Source of the DNA: Botryosphaeria dothidea
Taxonomy: Eukaryota; Ascomycota; Dothideomycetes; Botryosphaeriales; Botryosphaeriaceae
DNA: 64,000 bases
NCBI GenBank assembly: GCA_011503125.2
Contig: WWBZ02000033.1
Location: 434,001 to 498,000, forward strand
Direction: 5' to 3'
A model generated the notes under the pieces. That model saw only the letters and a list, made by a program, of their open reading frames with translations. It was not told the DNA's origin and did not search any database. The translations under genes were made by a program, and so were the position numbers. Positions 11,496 through 23,687 of this stretch are shown here, piece after piece (positions within the stretch are counted from its first letter, which is position 1; each line of letters opens with the position of its first letter).

Positions 11496-11563
11496 CAAGT
11501 ATAATCAGTCTTGTACGACACCCCCCAACGCGATGCGCCCCTTTTCCCTCCCCCCACAACACT

Positions 11564-11851
11564 TCACTGACACCCACACCCCCCAAAATGTCTCCTCCTT
11601 CCCGCATCCTCTCCAGCCCACTCGCTCACCTCCACCGGCACCTTCGCCCTCCGCGCCCTCAACTCCCTCACCATCGCCTCCGCCAACTCGGCACCGCCAA
11701 CCCGATCCCCCGAATCGAACACCGTATGCGTCCCGCCCCGCCAGCGAAATTTTGTCAGTTGAGAAGGAGGTGCAAGTTTCAGAACAAACATATGTATATA
11801 TAACAGGCCTGGTGTGGAATTACCAATGCCGAGTAGTCCGGTGACAAGCAT
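11564..11851 (-). pseudogene. Possible gene fragment of unknown origin
   Basis: The minus frame reads FRWRGGTHTVFDSGDRVGG, then AELAEAMVRELRARRA, with strong G/C third positions. It looks more like protein than its AT-rich surroundings do. It has no credible start, no continuation on either side and no recognised family. It may be a relic of a decayed gene, or chance. Confidence 0.2.
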
Positions 11852-12223
11852 GGCAGTGGTCTAAAGTTAAAGGAAATAGATATGAGCTGATCTGAGTCAG
11901 GGATCCACGGGACTTAGAAGTGACTCTCATAGAGGCACTGAGCGTGGACACGTGAGATACCCAAGAGAAACAGATGCATAGGCAATATCAATAACCACTC
12001 CATTACCAATGCAACACAGCAACCAGTGCATCCATCATTCCCCTACCTACTTCTCAGACAAAACAAGATAAAAACAAAACCTAAACACCCCCAAGGCCCC
12101 ATATGTATACCCATGATATCAATACGCTCATTTCGTTTGCTTAACCGATTTTCCAAAGAACACCAAAGGATAAAACACAAAAACAAGACAGTACATCTCG
12201 TACCAAGAAAATAAAACCCTTCC

Positions 12224-15200
12224 TTACGCAACACCAACCTCCCTAACACCCACCTCCACATTCGCTCCCTTTTTTGGGCTCTCCTCAAGCACCAAGCTCT
12301 CCCCACCATCAACACCTTTCTCCTTCTTCCTGACAACGCCCAGCACAACCAACCGCTCCCAAACCTCGTCCCTCCGCATCACCTCCTCTCTTCCAAAAGC
12401 CAGTCCATCCAAAACTTTCACGCCCTTACAAGCGCTCGCCACCAACATATCATACACCCTCCGCCTCAACTTCGTATCCGCATCCAGCCTCGACACATAC
12501 GTGCGATCTCTATCCGCATCTGCCGCAGGCAGCACATGCGACAAGCCAATCGCCTCGGTCTCGTGTTCGAGCAGCGAGTTCTCGCTAGTGCCCTCCTCGT
12601 CATCACCAAGACCGGCGCGGGAGACGCGACGGTCGGTCGAGGGTGGGGGATAGAAACCAACGTTGAAGGCGTTGTTGCGCAGGTCAAGGCGGCGCAGGGT
12701 CTTGACCTTGCCAAGGACAAGGATGTTCTGGCGCATGCGGCTGAGCCTGTTGCCCGCGAGGTCGAGACGGTCAAGCTTCTTGCTGTTGAGCAGCGGGCGC
12801 AGGTCTTTGAGTGCGTTGAAGTTGAGGTTGAGGTGGCGGATATTGGGTGCCAGCAGCCCGAACTTGTCGGGGAGTATGTGCAGGCCGCACGAGGCAAGCT
12901 CGAGGCGGCGAAGATTGAGGAAGGGCGTCGCTGCATCTTGCGGGAAGCAGAGCGAGGGAATGGCGTTGGAGGATAAGAAGAGTTCGGAGATATCTGGGTT
13001 GGAAAGGAAGCTTGCGGTGTCGAATATTCCAGATGTCGGGTGCTGGTCACGGGCGGACAAAACGCGCAGATTGCGGAGTTTGGAGATGCCAGACAGTGCG
13101 GAAAGGTTGTTGGTGTCCGCATTGAGGGTTTCCAGCACAGGGAAAGAGGCGACGTCAAGTTTAGCCAGGCTGTTGCGGTTCAGGCTGAGCTGTTTGATCT
13201 TGGAGGTGCGGTTGGAGCAGAATTGGGTCAGCTCGTTGTCATCCAGGTTCAGATTCTCTAAAGACTTCAGGCAATCGAGAGAGCGAACGGTGTTGATCTC
13301 GTTGTCCGACAGGTCCAGCTCAGTCAGACGCTCACTGTAGTAGGTCAGCAACACTCTTCTTCTCTTGTCATTGGGGAGCATGAAAGACTTACAGATATGT
13401 TCCCTCGAAGTCCACGTTCTTGATCTTGTTGCCCTTGATACTCAGCTTGAGCAGGCCATCCAACTCCATGACTCCCTCTAGACTTTCGACCTCGTTGTCA
13501 TCCACACGTAGTTCCCTGAGATGGACCAGCATCGCAAAGCCCTTAAGATTGTCGATTGCATTGCCCGATACATTTAGATATTGAAGGTTGGTGAGATGAC
13601 CCCAGCTTGTCAAGCTGTTCAAGCAGTTGTTGCTGATGTTGAGGCGACGAATGCTTGTCGGAGCGCCGGCCAGCTGTGCAATATGGTTGTTCGAGACATC
13701 CAATGCTTCAACACGATAGCAAAGCTCGTCAAGACGGTTCAGAGTTGGTAGGTCCTTTTCTTGCAAGTCCAGACGGCGGAGATCTTCCCAAAACGGCTCT
13801 TCGGGTTCATTATCCTGAAGAGCTTTGACCAGCTCGATAGTTCCCTGAGCGAATCGGTCCTCAAGAACATTGATGGTATCTGCGCCACTACGCTTGACTA
13901 GAGTGCGGTTGGGAAGCTCACGCTCATCTTCCCCGCTGACAGTGAAAGGAGGAAGTTCGCTAAGCACGAATGTCACATCTGCGTAGCCGGTTGGGTTGGT
14001 ACTGTATGGATTGGCAGGTGACTGAGAAGCGCTTGCTGGTGAGCCGACCGGCTTGGATACGCTGACCTGGAACCTCATCCGACGCTGCTCAGATTCCGGG
14101 TGCTTGATGATGGACAGCTCATTGTCACGAGCTGGAGAAGGAGAAGGGCTAAAGTCAGTGACCGTTTGCTTCGTGACTCGACGATACCCGTTGAAACGCG
14201 ATCTCGGAGTGATGAAGTCGTTCTTCAGAGGTGTAGGGATATCGTTGCCCTCAAATTCCAGAATATCGCTACGAGAGAGCACGTTCGGAGCGGGCGATTC
14301 CACCTTCGAGAACTCCTCATCCACGTCATCCTTATCACCCTTGTTGGTAGTGAAAGAGAAACTACTCGTCTTCTGGCGAGCAGCGTCCTCAAAAGACTTG
14401 AAATCATGCTCGTACTCCTCGTTAAATTGAGAAGAAGGAATCTCCGGAATGGTATCTTCACGGCGAATGTGCTTGGGCAGATAGTTTGCATGTCTCTCAC
14501 TCAAAGAAGTGGCTCTAGTCTCGGCTTGAGTACCACTGGAGGAGAAATGGCTTGAGAACTTGGATGGAGCACTGTTCGTATCTGAAGGCGGAATCTCAGC
14601 TCCTTCGCGAGTTCTTGGTCTGGCAGGATCCGAGGCAGGCTCCACAGGTCTGTAGGGGCTTGCGGATGTCGCAAAACTGTCAAAGAATACGTCATCTTCA
14701 TCCCGAGGATGCTTCAGGTTCTCCGGCGATGGCGGATGCAGGCTTATTCTTCTCCGTTCCTTGATCTCATCGACGGTAAGATCTGGGATATTCCTCAGGG
14801 GATCGTCCTCGCTGACGGTCATGTTACTAACATCAGAGGATGGTTGGACTAAAGCGCTTCTGCTCTTGATCCAGATGCCTTTATCGCGATCGAAGCTCAT
14901 GCCTGCAATTTCCTGGGGGATCAAGTGGGCGACAGCTTCAGGAGGCAGGGTTGCCACATTGTCAGACCGGCGAGAAAATGTTGTCAGGTTTGTCCGACCC
15001 AACGATGACTCCATAGTAGAAGGGCGAGACTGGTGAGAATCACCGTGACCAACAGAATCCCTATCACCGAAGCGTGTAGCATCGGACTGGCCTCGCTCGC
15101 GGCGACGTTGCGTCAAATTGTTGGTCAGAATACGAATATCAGGCGATTGGCCTTGGAATAGGTCGCTGTCCTCCTGAGTCCTCTCCTCAAGTTGCTTGAC

Positions 15201-18113
15201 ATTGAATGAACGGAAGCTTGAAGCCATGAAGTCCTCGCCATCGTCCTCCCTGAATTTCCTCAGGTGGCTTACAACGCGGGGGTTCTGCGTAGAAGTACCA
15301 GGGTTCCTCCAGCCTCCCCTTGAGCCTTCGCGACTTGGGGGCCTTGAAAAGGTGAGGGGAGAGTCTGGCACCGTGAGCAAGTCGAATCGGGAGTCCATGT
15401 GTGTCGGCGATTCTCCTCCGGATTCCGCAAGACTCTGCAAAGCACTATTTGGTCTGCCCTTGGCACGGATGTGGTCCATGATCAATCGAGCCTCATCCAG
15501 GAAATCCTGGGTGGTCACGGATCTCTTGCGATCCTCATCCTTCATCGCCTGACGTAACTTGATTGAGAAAGCAGCGACTTGACTAGCGACGGCTCTCTCA
15601 TCCTCGGCGTAGGAAGAACGGTCGCGAGATTCAGGACTCTCGAGGTGCTCCTGAATGACTTGCAATCCTTTCGGAGAACTGTGCAAGTAGGCCTCCGTCG
15701 CCTCCAGTATGTCGGCTTGAATCTGCTCGCGCCTGCGCTGGCTCGGAGTCGGGTTACGAGGACGAAGAAAACTCCTAGCAAGAAGGTCTAGGTTCGCAGA
15801 GTGCAGTTGCCTCTCGAAGCGGTTCTCTTGACTTCTTCTCCGGTATCCTCTCCGGATTGGCTCACGATTCTCCTCGATTGCGTAAGGAACATCGTCGTGG
15901 TGATCCTCCATATCCATCGCAAGCATGGTGCGGCGCCGCTTTGCACTGGGGTTCTTGAAAGGCGAGTTGGGTGGTCGCTTGCCTTCCGTTGATTCAATTT
16001 CCTCATGAGCAGCAAGCGTATCCCTTGCTCCCACCCTAGGAGACTTGGGTATCTTGATGGAATTCCTATTCGTCATTGTCGTAGTCCAGCTTTTTACAGT
16101 GTGTCTGGAGAGCTTGCGCTTCGTATGGATAGTTTGTTGCAATACCCCATCGTTGACACTGAATTGAAAGCGAGGTGCAGAGTCCGACGGTGGAGATCCA
16201 GAGCGATCGTCGTCGTCTGCAGGCGGATCTTGCGATGACTTTTGAGAGTTCTCCGAACTCCGGAACGAATCTGGGAAGGGATAGTCGTCAAGATCGCCGC
16301 GGCCGAAGTAGCTACTAGCGGACTCGCCAAACGTACGACGAACATCCTCATCGGCATCATAATCATCGTCTTCTTCTTCAGCACCTGGCTTGTGAAAGCT
16401 AGCCTCTTCAACCGAGGGCAACCTAGCATCCAAGCGTTTGGCAGCTCCTCCCCCACTCTGCCTTCTGCTCTCGGCGGCATGCTCTTCCTGGAAGAGAGTG
16501 TCCTCCAGTTGGCTCATTCTCCGCTGCAGCTTGTTCGCAGTGAAGGTATCATGGTCGCCGAATAGTTTCAAAGGACTACTCGATGACTGGGGTCTCTCTG
16601 GCTGTAGGAAAGACGAGTTTGGACGACGGGCGGGCGTACTTGGTGAGATCGGGGGGCTAGAGTTGCGAGGCATGAACTGGTACCTCAAATGGCTCGGTGG
16701 TCTCTCGAGTGTAGGGGCTGAGGCACTGGGATTGCTGAGCATGGCAACGTCTTCGTTGCTAGAGCTTGAGTCTTTCCGACCAAGGGGCGATGGGCTTAGT
16801 GGGCGGTTTCTAAATGAACCATCGGCAGAGAACCCACCCCGCTTCAGGTTCACATAGTCACCGACAGTGATGTGCTCAGGCTCAGGCGTCCCGGTAGGAA
16901 GGTCTTCGGGCATAGGCTGTGAGCCCATGGAGCCGTAGCTGTGAAGACTTTCGCCAAAGTTGGACTGACGGGGCGCTTCGCTTTCGGCCGATGTGTTTCG
17001 CATTTTCTCCAACTCGGATTTCGATAGATCCACTGCGGCGTACTCAACACCGCCGTCCTCTGTCCTGTGCTTAGTGATGTAGACGGGTCCGAAGCTGTCG
17101 TCTGTCAGCTCCGTTTGGCCGCTCACAACACGAGATTTCTGCGCTGAGGACATGTTCTGGGCTGTTGGACGACCAAAATGAGATTCGTCGTCATGTTTTG
17201 ACGCGTCCTCTTGGATATCGATTTCCGGAACCGAGGCGTCTTGACTGTCGTGCTTCGTATGGAATGACTGCCGTGCTTCTGGAGCCGGTTTCGACGCGTC
17301 TTCTTCAACCGGACGAGGGTGCCGCACTTCAGATCCAGTTTCTGAGATATCGTCGTCGTCGTCATCTCCCTCGGAATTGTCGTCGGCCGACTTTTCTGAT
17401 GCGGACTCGTAGTCATCGTTGCCGTCCAGAGCGCTGCTGTTAAAGTTGTAATGCATGCTGTTTCGCACAGGCGAACTTCGCGTCTGGGAAAGCTGTGACG
17501 GCCACGGCGGCGGGCTGGAAGGCATAGCAAAGCTGTCCTTGATTGCGGATATACCATTCTTTCTCCTTGCGATTGGCGAGGAGCGCGGTAGTGTGGGTGG
17601 CTGGAACATGTTTTCTAGGCCCATGGGGCTGAAAAGGTCCTTCTGCTCGCCGTAGCCCATCTTGCCTTGCAGCAGCCGTCTCTTCCACTCCGGCGTATCC
17701 TGCTTCTTCTTGGGGCGCGTGGGCGACGAGCTCGATTGTTTTACCTCGACGGTGCCGTGCTGAACTACGGAGCCTGTCGACGAAGTGGTGCCGTTCTGGA
17801 CTACCGAGCCTGTTGACGATGCGGATGTGGAGCGAGAGGACGCCTCATTGGCGTTGTATTGGATGTTGTTGTCGCTCTGTGTGCGCTCGGCGAGAGCGTC
17901 TCTGCGCTTGCCGGGGAGGGGCCTGGTCGGACTGGGGCTCGAGGTGTTGGGGACGGCGCTGCTTAGTACGGTTGCAAGGGCAGGCGAGCTCTGTAGACGC
18001 GGAATGCGACTGACGGGGGCCTTGTTCGGGGTCTCGAGGATGGGCGGAGGGGAGGAGAAAGGCGGGCGGTCATCCCAATCCTCGGAGAGATCGTCCAGCC
18101 ATGGTTGCGACAT
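12224..18113 (-). CDS. cdc11: Leucine-rich-repeat septation-network scaffold (Cdc11/Nud1-like)
   Basis: Model complement(join(12224..13334, 13393..18113)), 1943 aa, with one 58-bp intron (donor GTAAGT, acceptor CTACAG) inside the repeat region. I chose the ATG at 18113 because the protein then begins MSQPWLDDLSEDWDD, which I recall as the typical start of this family; an in-frame ATG at 18206 would add 31 residues. The first 1400 residues are disordered, Ser/Pro/Asp-rich and full of SP/TP sites. From about 1400 to 1830 there are at least ten leucine-rich repeats (VEALDVSNNHI, IRRLNISNNCL, LQYLNVSGNAI, LTELDLSDNEI). In yeasts, Cdc11/Nud1 sits at the spindle pole body and recruits the kinases that trigger septation and mitotic exit. 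Repeat placement at the C-terminus and size fit; orthology is from architecture only. Confidence 0.8.
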
Positions 18114-18817
18114 GACTGTTATGGTGCCTGCAATTTGCGGATATGGCGATCTTACGTCGTGGAGGGCGGCATAGGGTGGCTCCTGCTTGCCCGGGTGTGT
18201 TGACAAGATTGGCGGGCACGGGAGATGGACGCGAGCGGCGAGGTGAAGCTGCGAGAAAAAGAACAGGAAGCAGGACGCAGCTGCAGGTGATAAGCAATTG
18301 GCTTGGAGTGTCGCGCAGGGAAACAGAGCCTCGAGATCGCGCGTCGATCAAACCTCAGCTCGATGGAGGGACGCTTGCACAGACTCGCGCGGTCGTGGAG
18401 AAGACGGCGTAAGGCGGCCAGTAAAACAAGGCGACGCGCTGTTTCCCCAGCAACGCGCACCCTCCGCCAACCACCGCCCGCTGTCGAGCCTCACGCACGC
18501 TCCACCTACCGTCGCCCAGCCCGTCGTGTGCCTCGACAGCGACCCGGCCGACCCCCGCATCGCCGCAGCGCCTGCAGCACATGTCGCAATGCCTGTGTAG
18601 CTGACTCCAGATCATCCACCGCCCGTCTCGTCCTCTCCTTGAGCTTGGCACTTCACTCCGCCAGCCGCTGTGAGACAGACGCCTGAACCGTCTTCCCAGC
18701 TTTGCCGCCCACTCACTACGACTCTCACTCGCAACCCTGCCGGCTAGCTGCTCACCCTCCCGGACCACATTCCGCCTGCTTCATCCGGAAGATGTTGCGG
18801 TCCCGAACCGCTGCACC
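18114..18817. other. Divergent promoter region
   Basis: About 700 bp separates two head-to-head starts (18113 minus, 18818 plus). It is GC-rich with pyrimidine tracts towards 18818 (CTCACTACGACTCTCACTC). No TATA box is evident. It probably serves both genes. Confidence 0.5.
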
Positions 18818-21712
18818 ATGGCACCCCTGCTACCCCGTCCGTTTCGTACCGCGTTGACCGTCGAGCCCTACCACATTGACGATGAAGAGCTTGGAGATGA
18901 TATCCCACAACGCGAGGCAAAGCGACGTCGCATTGAGACTATAGCAAACCAGTACCTGACTGGCAGCGTGCCATTCATACAGTCGGCTGCTCTCCGAGGC
19001 CCTTTCAACGCCGACTGGAAAAACCCGTGGTCCAGGAAGAGAGAACCTGTCCCTCGCAAGACCTCTTCTAGATCAGCTGCACCAACCGCGGCCGGCAGGT
19101 CCCGCCGACGACAATTCACCCGAGAACCCTCTTTACGCCCAATTGAACAGCGTTCAGCGCGTCCGACTGCCCGCGCACATGTCGCTACCGATCTTATCGC
19201 CAGAGACAGAGAGCGCGAAGCAAAAGCAGAAGCAGAACGTGCGGAGGAAGATAGAAGGAGAGCAAAAGCTGAAAGAAGGGAACATCGACGGCAGGAGCTG
19301 GCGAAAAGAAAGGAAAGGGCCGCTGAAGTGCAGAAAGATGGTCTTGGGAAGAGCCCAGCTCAACCCATAGATCTCACGGCGGATGACTATGGCGTTGGTC
19401 TGCCTGCCGGTCCAACTTTTGCTGTTCTCCAATCAGGCGTGTACCCCGAAGAAGATGACGCAGATGATATCACAAGAAGTAGGGAGTACGGGGCCAGGGA
19501 AATCCGCAGCAGTTTCACCGACGAATGGCTAAGCCGCCTTGCTTCTCCTGCCAGGAATCACTCTCCTGCAAGGACGCCAGAGCTCTCCCCCGTGCAAGCA
19601 CATGTGTCGGAAAGAGCCATCGATGCAATTGAGGCTCTAACGCCTACCAAGCGGCCGCCAAAACACCGCAACCCCGAAAAATATTCCTCGAGCCAACCAG
19701 GACAGGGTCACAAATCGCGACGTGAGCGCCCCAGGTCGTCAGCACCTGAACCGGGGGGTCACAAAATCAACGCACTTCACAATCGTATTCCCTCTTCTTC
19801 AGATGTTCGTCTCCACGAAGCAGTCCCTAAGAAGTCTACTCAAACCAGCCGTGACCCTCCCTCAACTGATGCGGCAACAGAGCATGCATCACGGCAGAAT
19901 TCATCTCAACACCAACGCAGCGAGAGGGCAGTGAATGGTATTGGATCTTCTCGCGTACGGCACACAGCTTCAAAACGAACACAGGCCGAAGGAGGCATTC
20001 CGTCATCTTTACACGTTAATCTCAACGAAGAGTCGTTGCCGAAACCGAACTCTATTGGGCGCAAAGAGCTCACAGAGGATATACGAGCGATTCGGAAGAA
20101 CATGATACCTACGTCAACTTCTCCAGAAGTCAGCCGAAATCATCCAAGTGGCTTCATGCCAATCAACCAACGCTTCACTTCTCCACCTGGACTTGAGGAG
20201 CCGATTGAAAGCACAACCCCTGCAGGACGTCCTGTACTTGGCTCAAGGTCAGCTGCATATAACACCAACCCTGTAGGTTCGATGCGCCCGCCTTTTCATC
20301 CAAGAAACGAGGGCGTCTTAGTCATGTCCGCAGGGGATCTTCGTCTCGATAACGATCTCGTGTATGCTGTGGGCAAAGATCTTGAAGGCCAAGAGAATAG
20401 CATCCCCTCAAAAGACGGTAGCAAAGTCCGCGAGGGTTCACTTCTCAAAGGCGCCCTTGTACAGTCTTCGGAGAAATGCGTTACGTCGGAAAGAGCAAGG
20501 CCGAGAAAGCCTCGGAAAGCTCACCCGTTACAAGCATCACCCACCGCAACTAACTCGCAGGGCTTTACCTATCGCAAAGTTTCTGATCCAACAAAAAACA
20601 TACCAAAGCTCCAGCCCAACAGCCAGTCGACCAAGCGGGCTTTAGGGCAAAAAAGAAGGATGCGCACGATGACCTTTGGCTCGTTACCCATGGGGGCACC
20701 TGAAGCGCCGGTTCCAGAGCACTTGGACCCTGAAAATATTGCTGTAGATAACCCTGTTCTTGCTGATGCTGCCGCAGGTGAACTTACGGCTCCTACGCAA
20801 GATGGAAAGGTAGATAGGGGGACACAATCCAACCTACCTCGTGATCTCTCCACACAAGCAGCCATTCTTTTCGCCCAGCAGGAGTTCCAACAAGAGTTCA
20901 AGTCGCCTGTAAAAGAACATACCATTCCCTCCCTTGGGATAGAGATCAGCTCTCAGCAGACAACAAGCACACCCGCGCCTTCTCAGCCGCCTATGGAATA
21001 TGCCGCTGTCACTCCGTTCAAGGAATTCAATGAGGGAAAACTGTTCTTAGACGACAATCCACCACAGCTTGCGCCCATACCCATGAGTACTCAAGAGTTG
21101 TTCAATGCTGCGTCGCCATTCGCATTCAGCACCGTGAAGAAAAACAAGAACAAGCGGAAGAGGGTCAGCCTGGCAGCGTCGCCCCTGAAGTTCGCGGATG
21201 ACCGCGGTGCAGAGGTCCATAACGCAAAGCAACCCACAGACGAGGGCATAACTCCATCTCAGACCGGTTTTGACGGTGATACAACAATCGACATCACGAT
21301 CGCCAGCAAGTGCACCACCCCGCCTACCTCCAAACTCCCCAGTTCCGCACCAAATCAACCGTCTTCGGGCCTCAAGCCCCACTCCGTTAACCCGACGCTC
21401 TATTCGGCAATGAAGATCAAACCCTCCCGCTTCATGACGTCGTCTCGCGTCACGAGCCAGGCCACGTCTTCTTTCTCAAGGCTGGGCCAGCCTCCGTCGT
21501 CAGCACCGCAACCCACGTCCAGCCATGCTCTGCGTCAGGAGTATCGGAGAGCGCAGAGCCAGAGCCGCAGTCAGAGTCAGGGCTCCCAGCAACGATTATC
21601 ACAGCAGCATCAGCAACCGGCACAGAGATGGGAGCAGGGCTGGGATGTTGTCGATTTGGATTCGGCGATCGATGCGGCGGATTCATTTCTTGATTCGGCA
21701 AAGCTGATGTAG
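18818..21712 (+). CDS. Large disordered basic protein, unknown function
   Basis: A single exon of 964 aa starting at ATG 18818. The only conserved-looking block is near the N-terminus: REAKRRRIETIANQYLTG, then FIQSAALRGPF and WKNPW. I recall a similar SASLRGPF...NPW block in uncharacterised filamentous-fungal proteins, some labelled protamine-P1-like. After it comes a charged helical stretch (about 125-170, rich in Glu/Arg/Ala), then long Ser/Thr/Pro disorder with KRKR-type basic patches (KKNKNKRKR near 775), and a Gln-rich region (QSQSRSQSQGSQQ) before a short acidic C-terminal helix (VVDLDSAIDAADSFLDSAK). Basic clusters suggest a nuclear location. It shares a divergent promoter region with the Cdc11-like gene. 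Function unknown. Confidence 0.75.
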   Translation: MAPLLPRPFRTALTVEPYHIDDEELGDDIPQREAKRRRIETIANQYLTGSVPFIQSAALRGPFNADWKNPWSRKREPVPRKTSSRSAAPTAAGRSRRRQFTREPSLRPIEQRSARPTARAHVATDLIARDREREAKAEAERAEEDRRRAKAERREHRRQELAKRKERAAEVQKDGLGKSPAQPIDLTADDYGVGLPAGPTFAVLQSGVYPEEDDADDITRSREYGAREIRSSFTDEWLSRLASPARNHSPARTPELSPVQAHVSERAIDAIEALTPTKRPPKHRNPEKYSSSQPGQGHKSRRERPRSSAPEPGGHKINALHNRIPSSSDVRLHEAVPKKSTQTSRDPPSTDAATEHASRQNSSQHQRSERAVNGIGSSRVRHTASKRTQAEGGIPSSLHVNLNEESLPKPNSIGRKELTEDIRAIRKNMIPTSTSPEVSRNHPSGFMPINQRFTSPPGLEEPIESTTPAGRPVLGSRSAAYNTNPVGSMRPPFHPRNEGVLVMSAGDLRLDNDLVYAVGKDLEGQENSIPSKDGSKVREGSLLKGALVQSSEKCVTSERARPRKPRKAHPLQASPTATNSQGFTYRKVSDPTKNIPKLQPNSQSTKRALGQKRRMRTMTFGSLPMGAPEAPVPEHLDPENIAVDNPVLADAAAGELTAPTQDGKVDRGTQSNLPRDLSTQAAILFAQQEFQQEFKSPVKEHTIPSLGIEISSQQTTSTPAPSQPPMEYAAVTPFKEFNEGKLFLDDNPPQLAPIPMSTQELFNAASPFAFSTVKKNKNKRKRVSLAASPLKFADDRGAEVHNAKQPTDEGITPSQTGFDGDTTIDITIASKCTTPPTSKLPSSAPNQPSSGLKPHSVNPTLYSAMKIKPSRFMTSSRVTSQATSSFSRLGQPPSSAPQPTSSHALRQEYRRAQSQSRSQSQGSQQRLSQQHQQPAQRWEQGWDVVDLDSAIDAADSFLDSAKLM

Positions 21713-23687
21713 GGGGTGGGGTACTGGCAAGGGGTTTTATCGAAAGGAAAGATTGAGGTTGGAAGGGAGATCCCTTTTTGCTGCTATGAGCTTTTGCGGA
21801 CTAATTGAAAGGCACTTCTTGCCGTCGCTTTATCTTGTTCTTGACCATTTGGCGGAGGGTTTCGTTGGGTGGGAATTCTTAAGCGTCGTTAATGATATCA
21901 TTCCGCGGTTCGGGTCTCTGGTAAGGTTCCAGACTAACTTATTCTCGGTCGTCTTTAGTAAATCTGGTACATTATTTTCTCGATGATTGTCCACACGACG
22001 TCTGATTACCATTGGACTGGCTGCAAGCCAGGCAATTAATTATCTTTACCAGCGGTCGGATTTTCTTGGCTTTCAATACAATCCCCGTAAGAGTCGCCGG
22101 CTGTGTACAAATGAATCTTTTATACGGCGGTTTGTTCGAATATGCCAATGTCACTTGGTCCCCAGATGGGTTCATCAGCTGCACATAGCAAATCGCTCTC
22201 CGTCTGCTGACCGTCAGGTTGAGAATGGCACATGGCTTATTCGGCACCTGCTCTATCTGAACTTCTACGGTAGGAGCACCAGGATTTAGCTTTACAAAAT
22301 CTTCAACTCTTGCATACTACGAAAGATCCTTGAGATTTAGAGGACCTGCAATGCATACGAAAATCGATGACTTGGATATCTTCGTTCCCAAAACCGCTCA
22401 CAAATTGCGTTGCTGGTGATGGTTTTTCAAGCACGGGATCCGTGCTCTGTGGCATCAATACGCGTCAGTGATGCCAACGTATATTGAATTGTTTTGCTGA
22501 TTACTGTGAATGTTTGAAATTGAATGGGGACATTGTGTGACTGTCCCAATTCCTTGAGTATCAGCTAGCGTATGGAGCGCAGGCGTAAATCCCAAAGCTT
22601 TGGACAGCTCTTACGCGTCTACTATTATCGGTGTGGTCGATGTGACAGAAGAAGGCTATATTGTAAACACTAAAAAGACGAACCATATACGGACAACAGA
22701 AGGAGGGCTAAACAGGTACAATTACACCGAAGATTAGGCGATGGACATTACTTGTTCGGCAAGTCCGGAGTTGGGATGTTGTAGTCAGATGTCACGCCCC
22801 ACCAATCATTTGGAGATAATTGAGGATGATCGCTGCCAAATTTTACAGAGGGCTACCGCAGAAATTTTAAGTGCTTGGTTCTTGAGATCTGTGGTGATGC
22901 TCCGAGGCCAGGTAGGTGGGTCACAGTTCCAACCTACGCGTCAATAACGTTTGCGCTCATTAGGCTTCTTGGGCCTTCCCTCTCTTCCCGAAGTGCTAAA
23001 TGAGGAAGCTATTATGGAATGTTACCCGGAAAGGGAACAAGAGAAGATTTCAATGAATACGTAATACGTACCTCAGGTTCCTTGTAGAATATTTCTGGGA
23101 CGTACGTCCTTTCTTGTTGCGTTAGAGAATCGCTCAAAAAGGTCGGTACATATAAGATTTCTTTTACAAAAGGGCTCCCTAGCGCAGATTTTTAAACAGT
23201 TGCGCTCACAACTATTGCTTTAAAGCCCTTAGTTGATACATCCTACTGTCGTGCACGTGGCAAGCCCACATGTCAAAGGCGTCTCGTATCCAGGACAACA
23301 AGTATACTAGCTTCCAGACGTAATCGCAAAATTTGGACGTATAATGCCATCATGACCCAACCTAGCCGCTGGAAAGCAGTATCCTCAATTTCGGGGGATG
23401 GTGTGTCTCGCCCACATGGAAGCATCTATGCGCAGTTGCTGCCTATTGCTGCCTGTTACTGCTGTGCAAGCTCATTGGCAGAGTGTGGGGCGAGCAGGGG
23501 CTCAGTTATCGTGTTTGTCCTACGCGAGCTCACATAAGCACACCGCCCCCGCAGTGCCCGACAGCTCATGACGCGCCCGATCCGATGTTCACAGGGTGTT
23601 TCCATTGACGGCACCCCGCTGTTCTTTTTCTCAACGGGGTGACAGTCAAGCTTTTATTTGTTGACCGCAGAACTATTGCATCAAGAT
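21713..23687. other. AT-rich region without genes
   Basis: Almost 2 kb of lower-GC DNA with stops in all frames. I find no tRNA-like fold, no repeat of the hairpin family and no exon with a partner. Its composition resembles exons 1-3 of the ankyrin gene that follows more than the GC-rich genes to the left. Confidence 0.5.

Larger units (their letters stand above)
10303..12223. other. Gene-poor region, possible gene relic
   Basis: About 1.9 kb without a supported gene. It contains a short perfect-ended inverted repeat at 10601-10673, a single arm of the hairpin family at 11473-11495, and a GC-rich minus-strand open segment at 11564-11851 that could be a gene remnant. The A-rich stretch at 12060-12220 is probably the 3' UTR of the minus-strand gene that ends at 12224. 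Confidence 0.5.
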
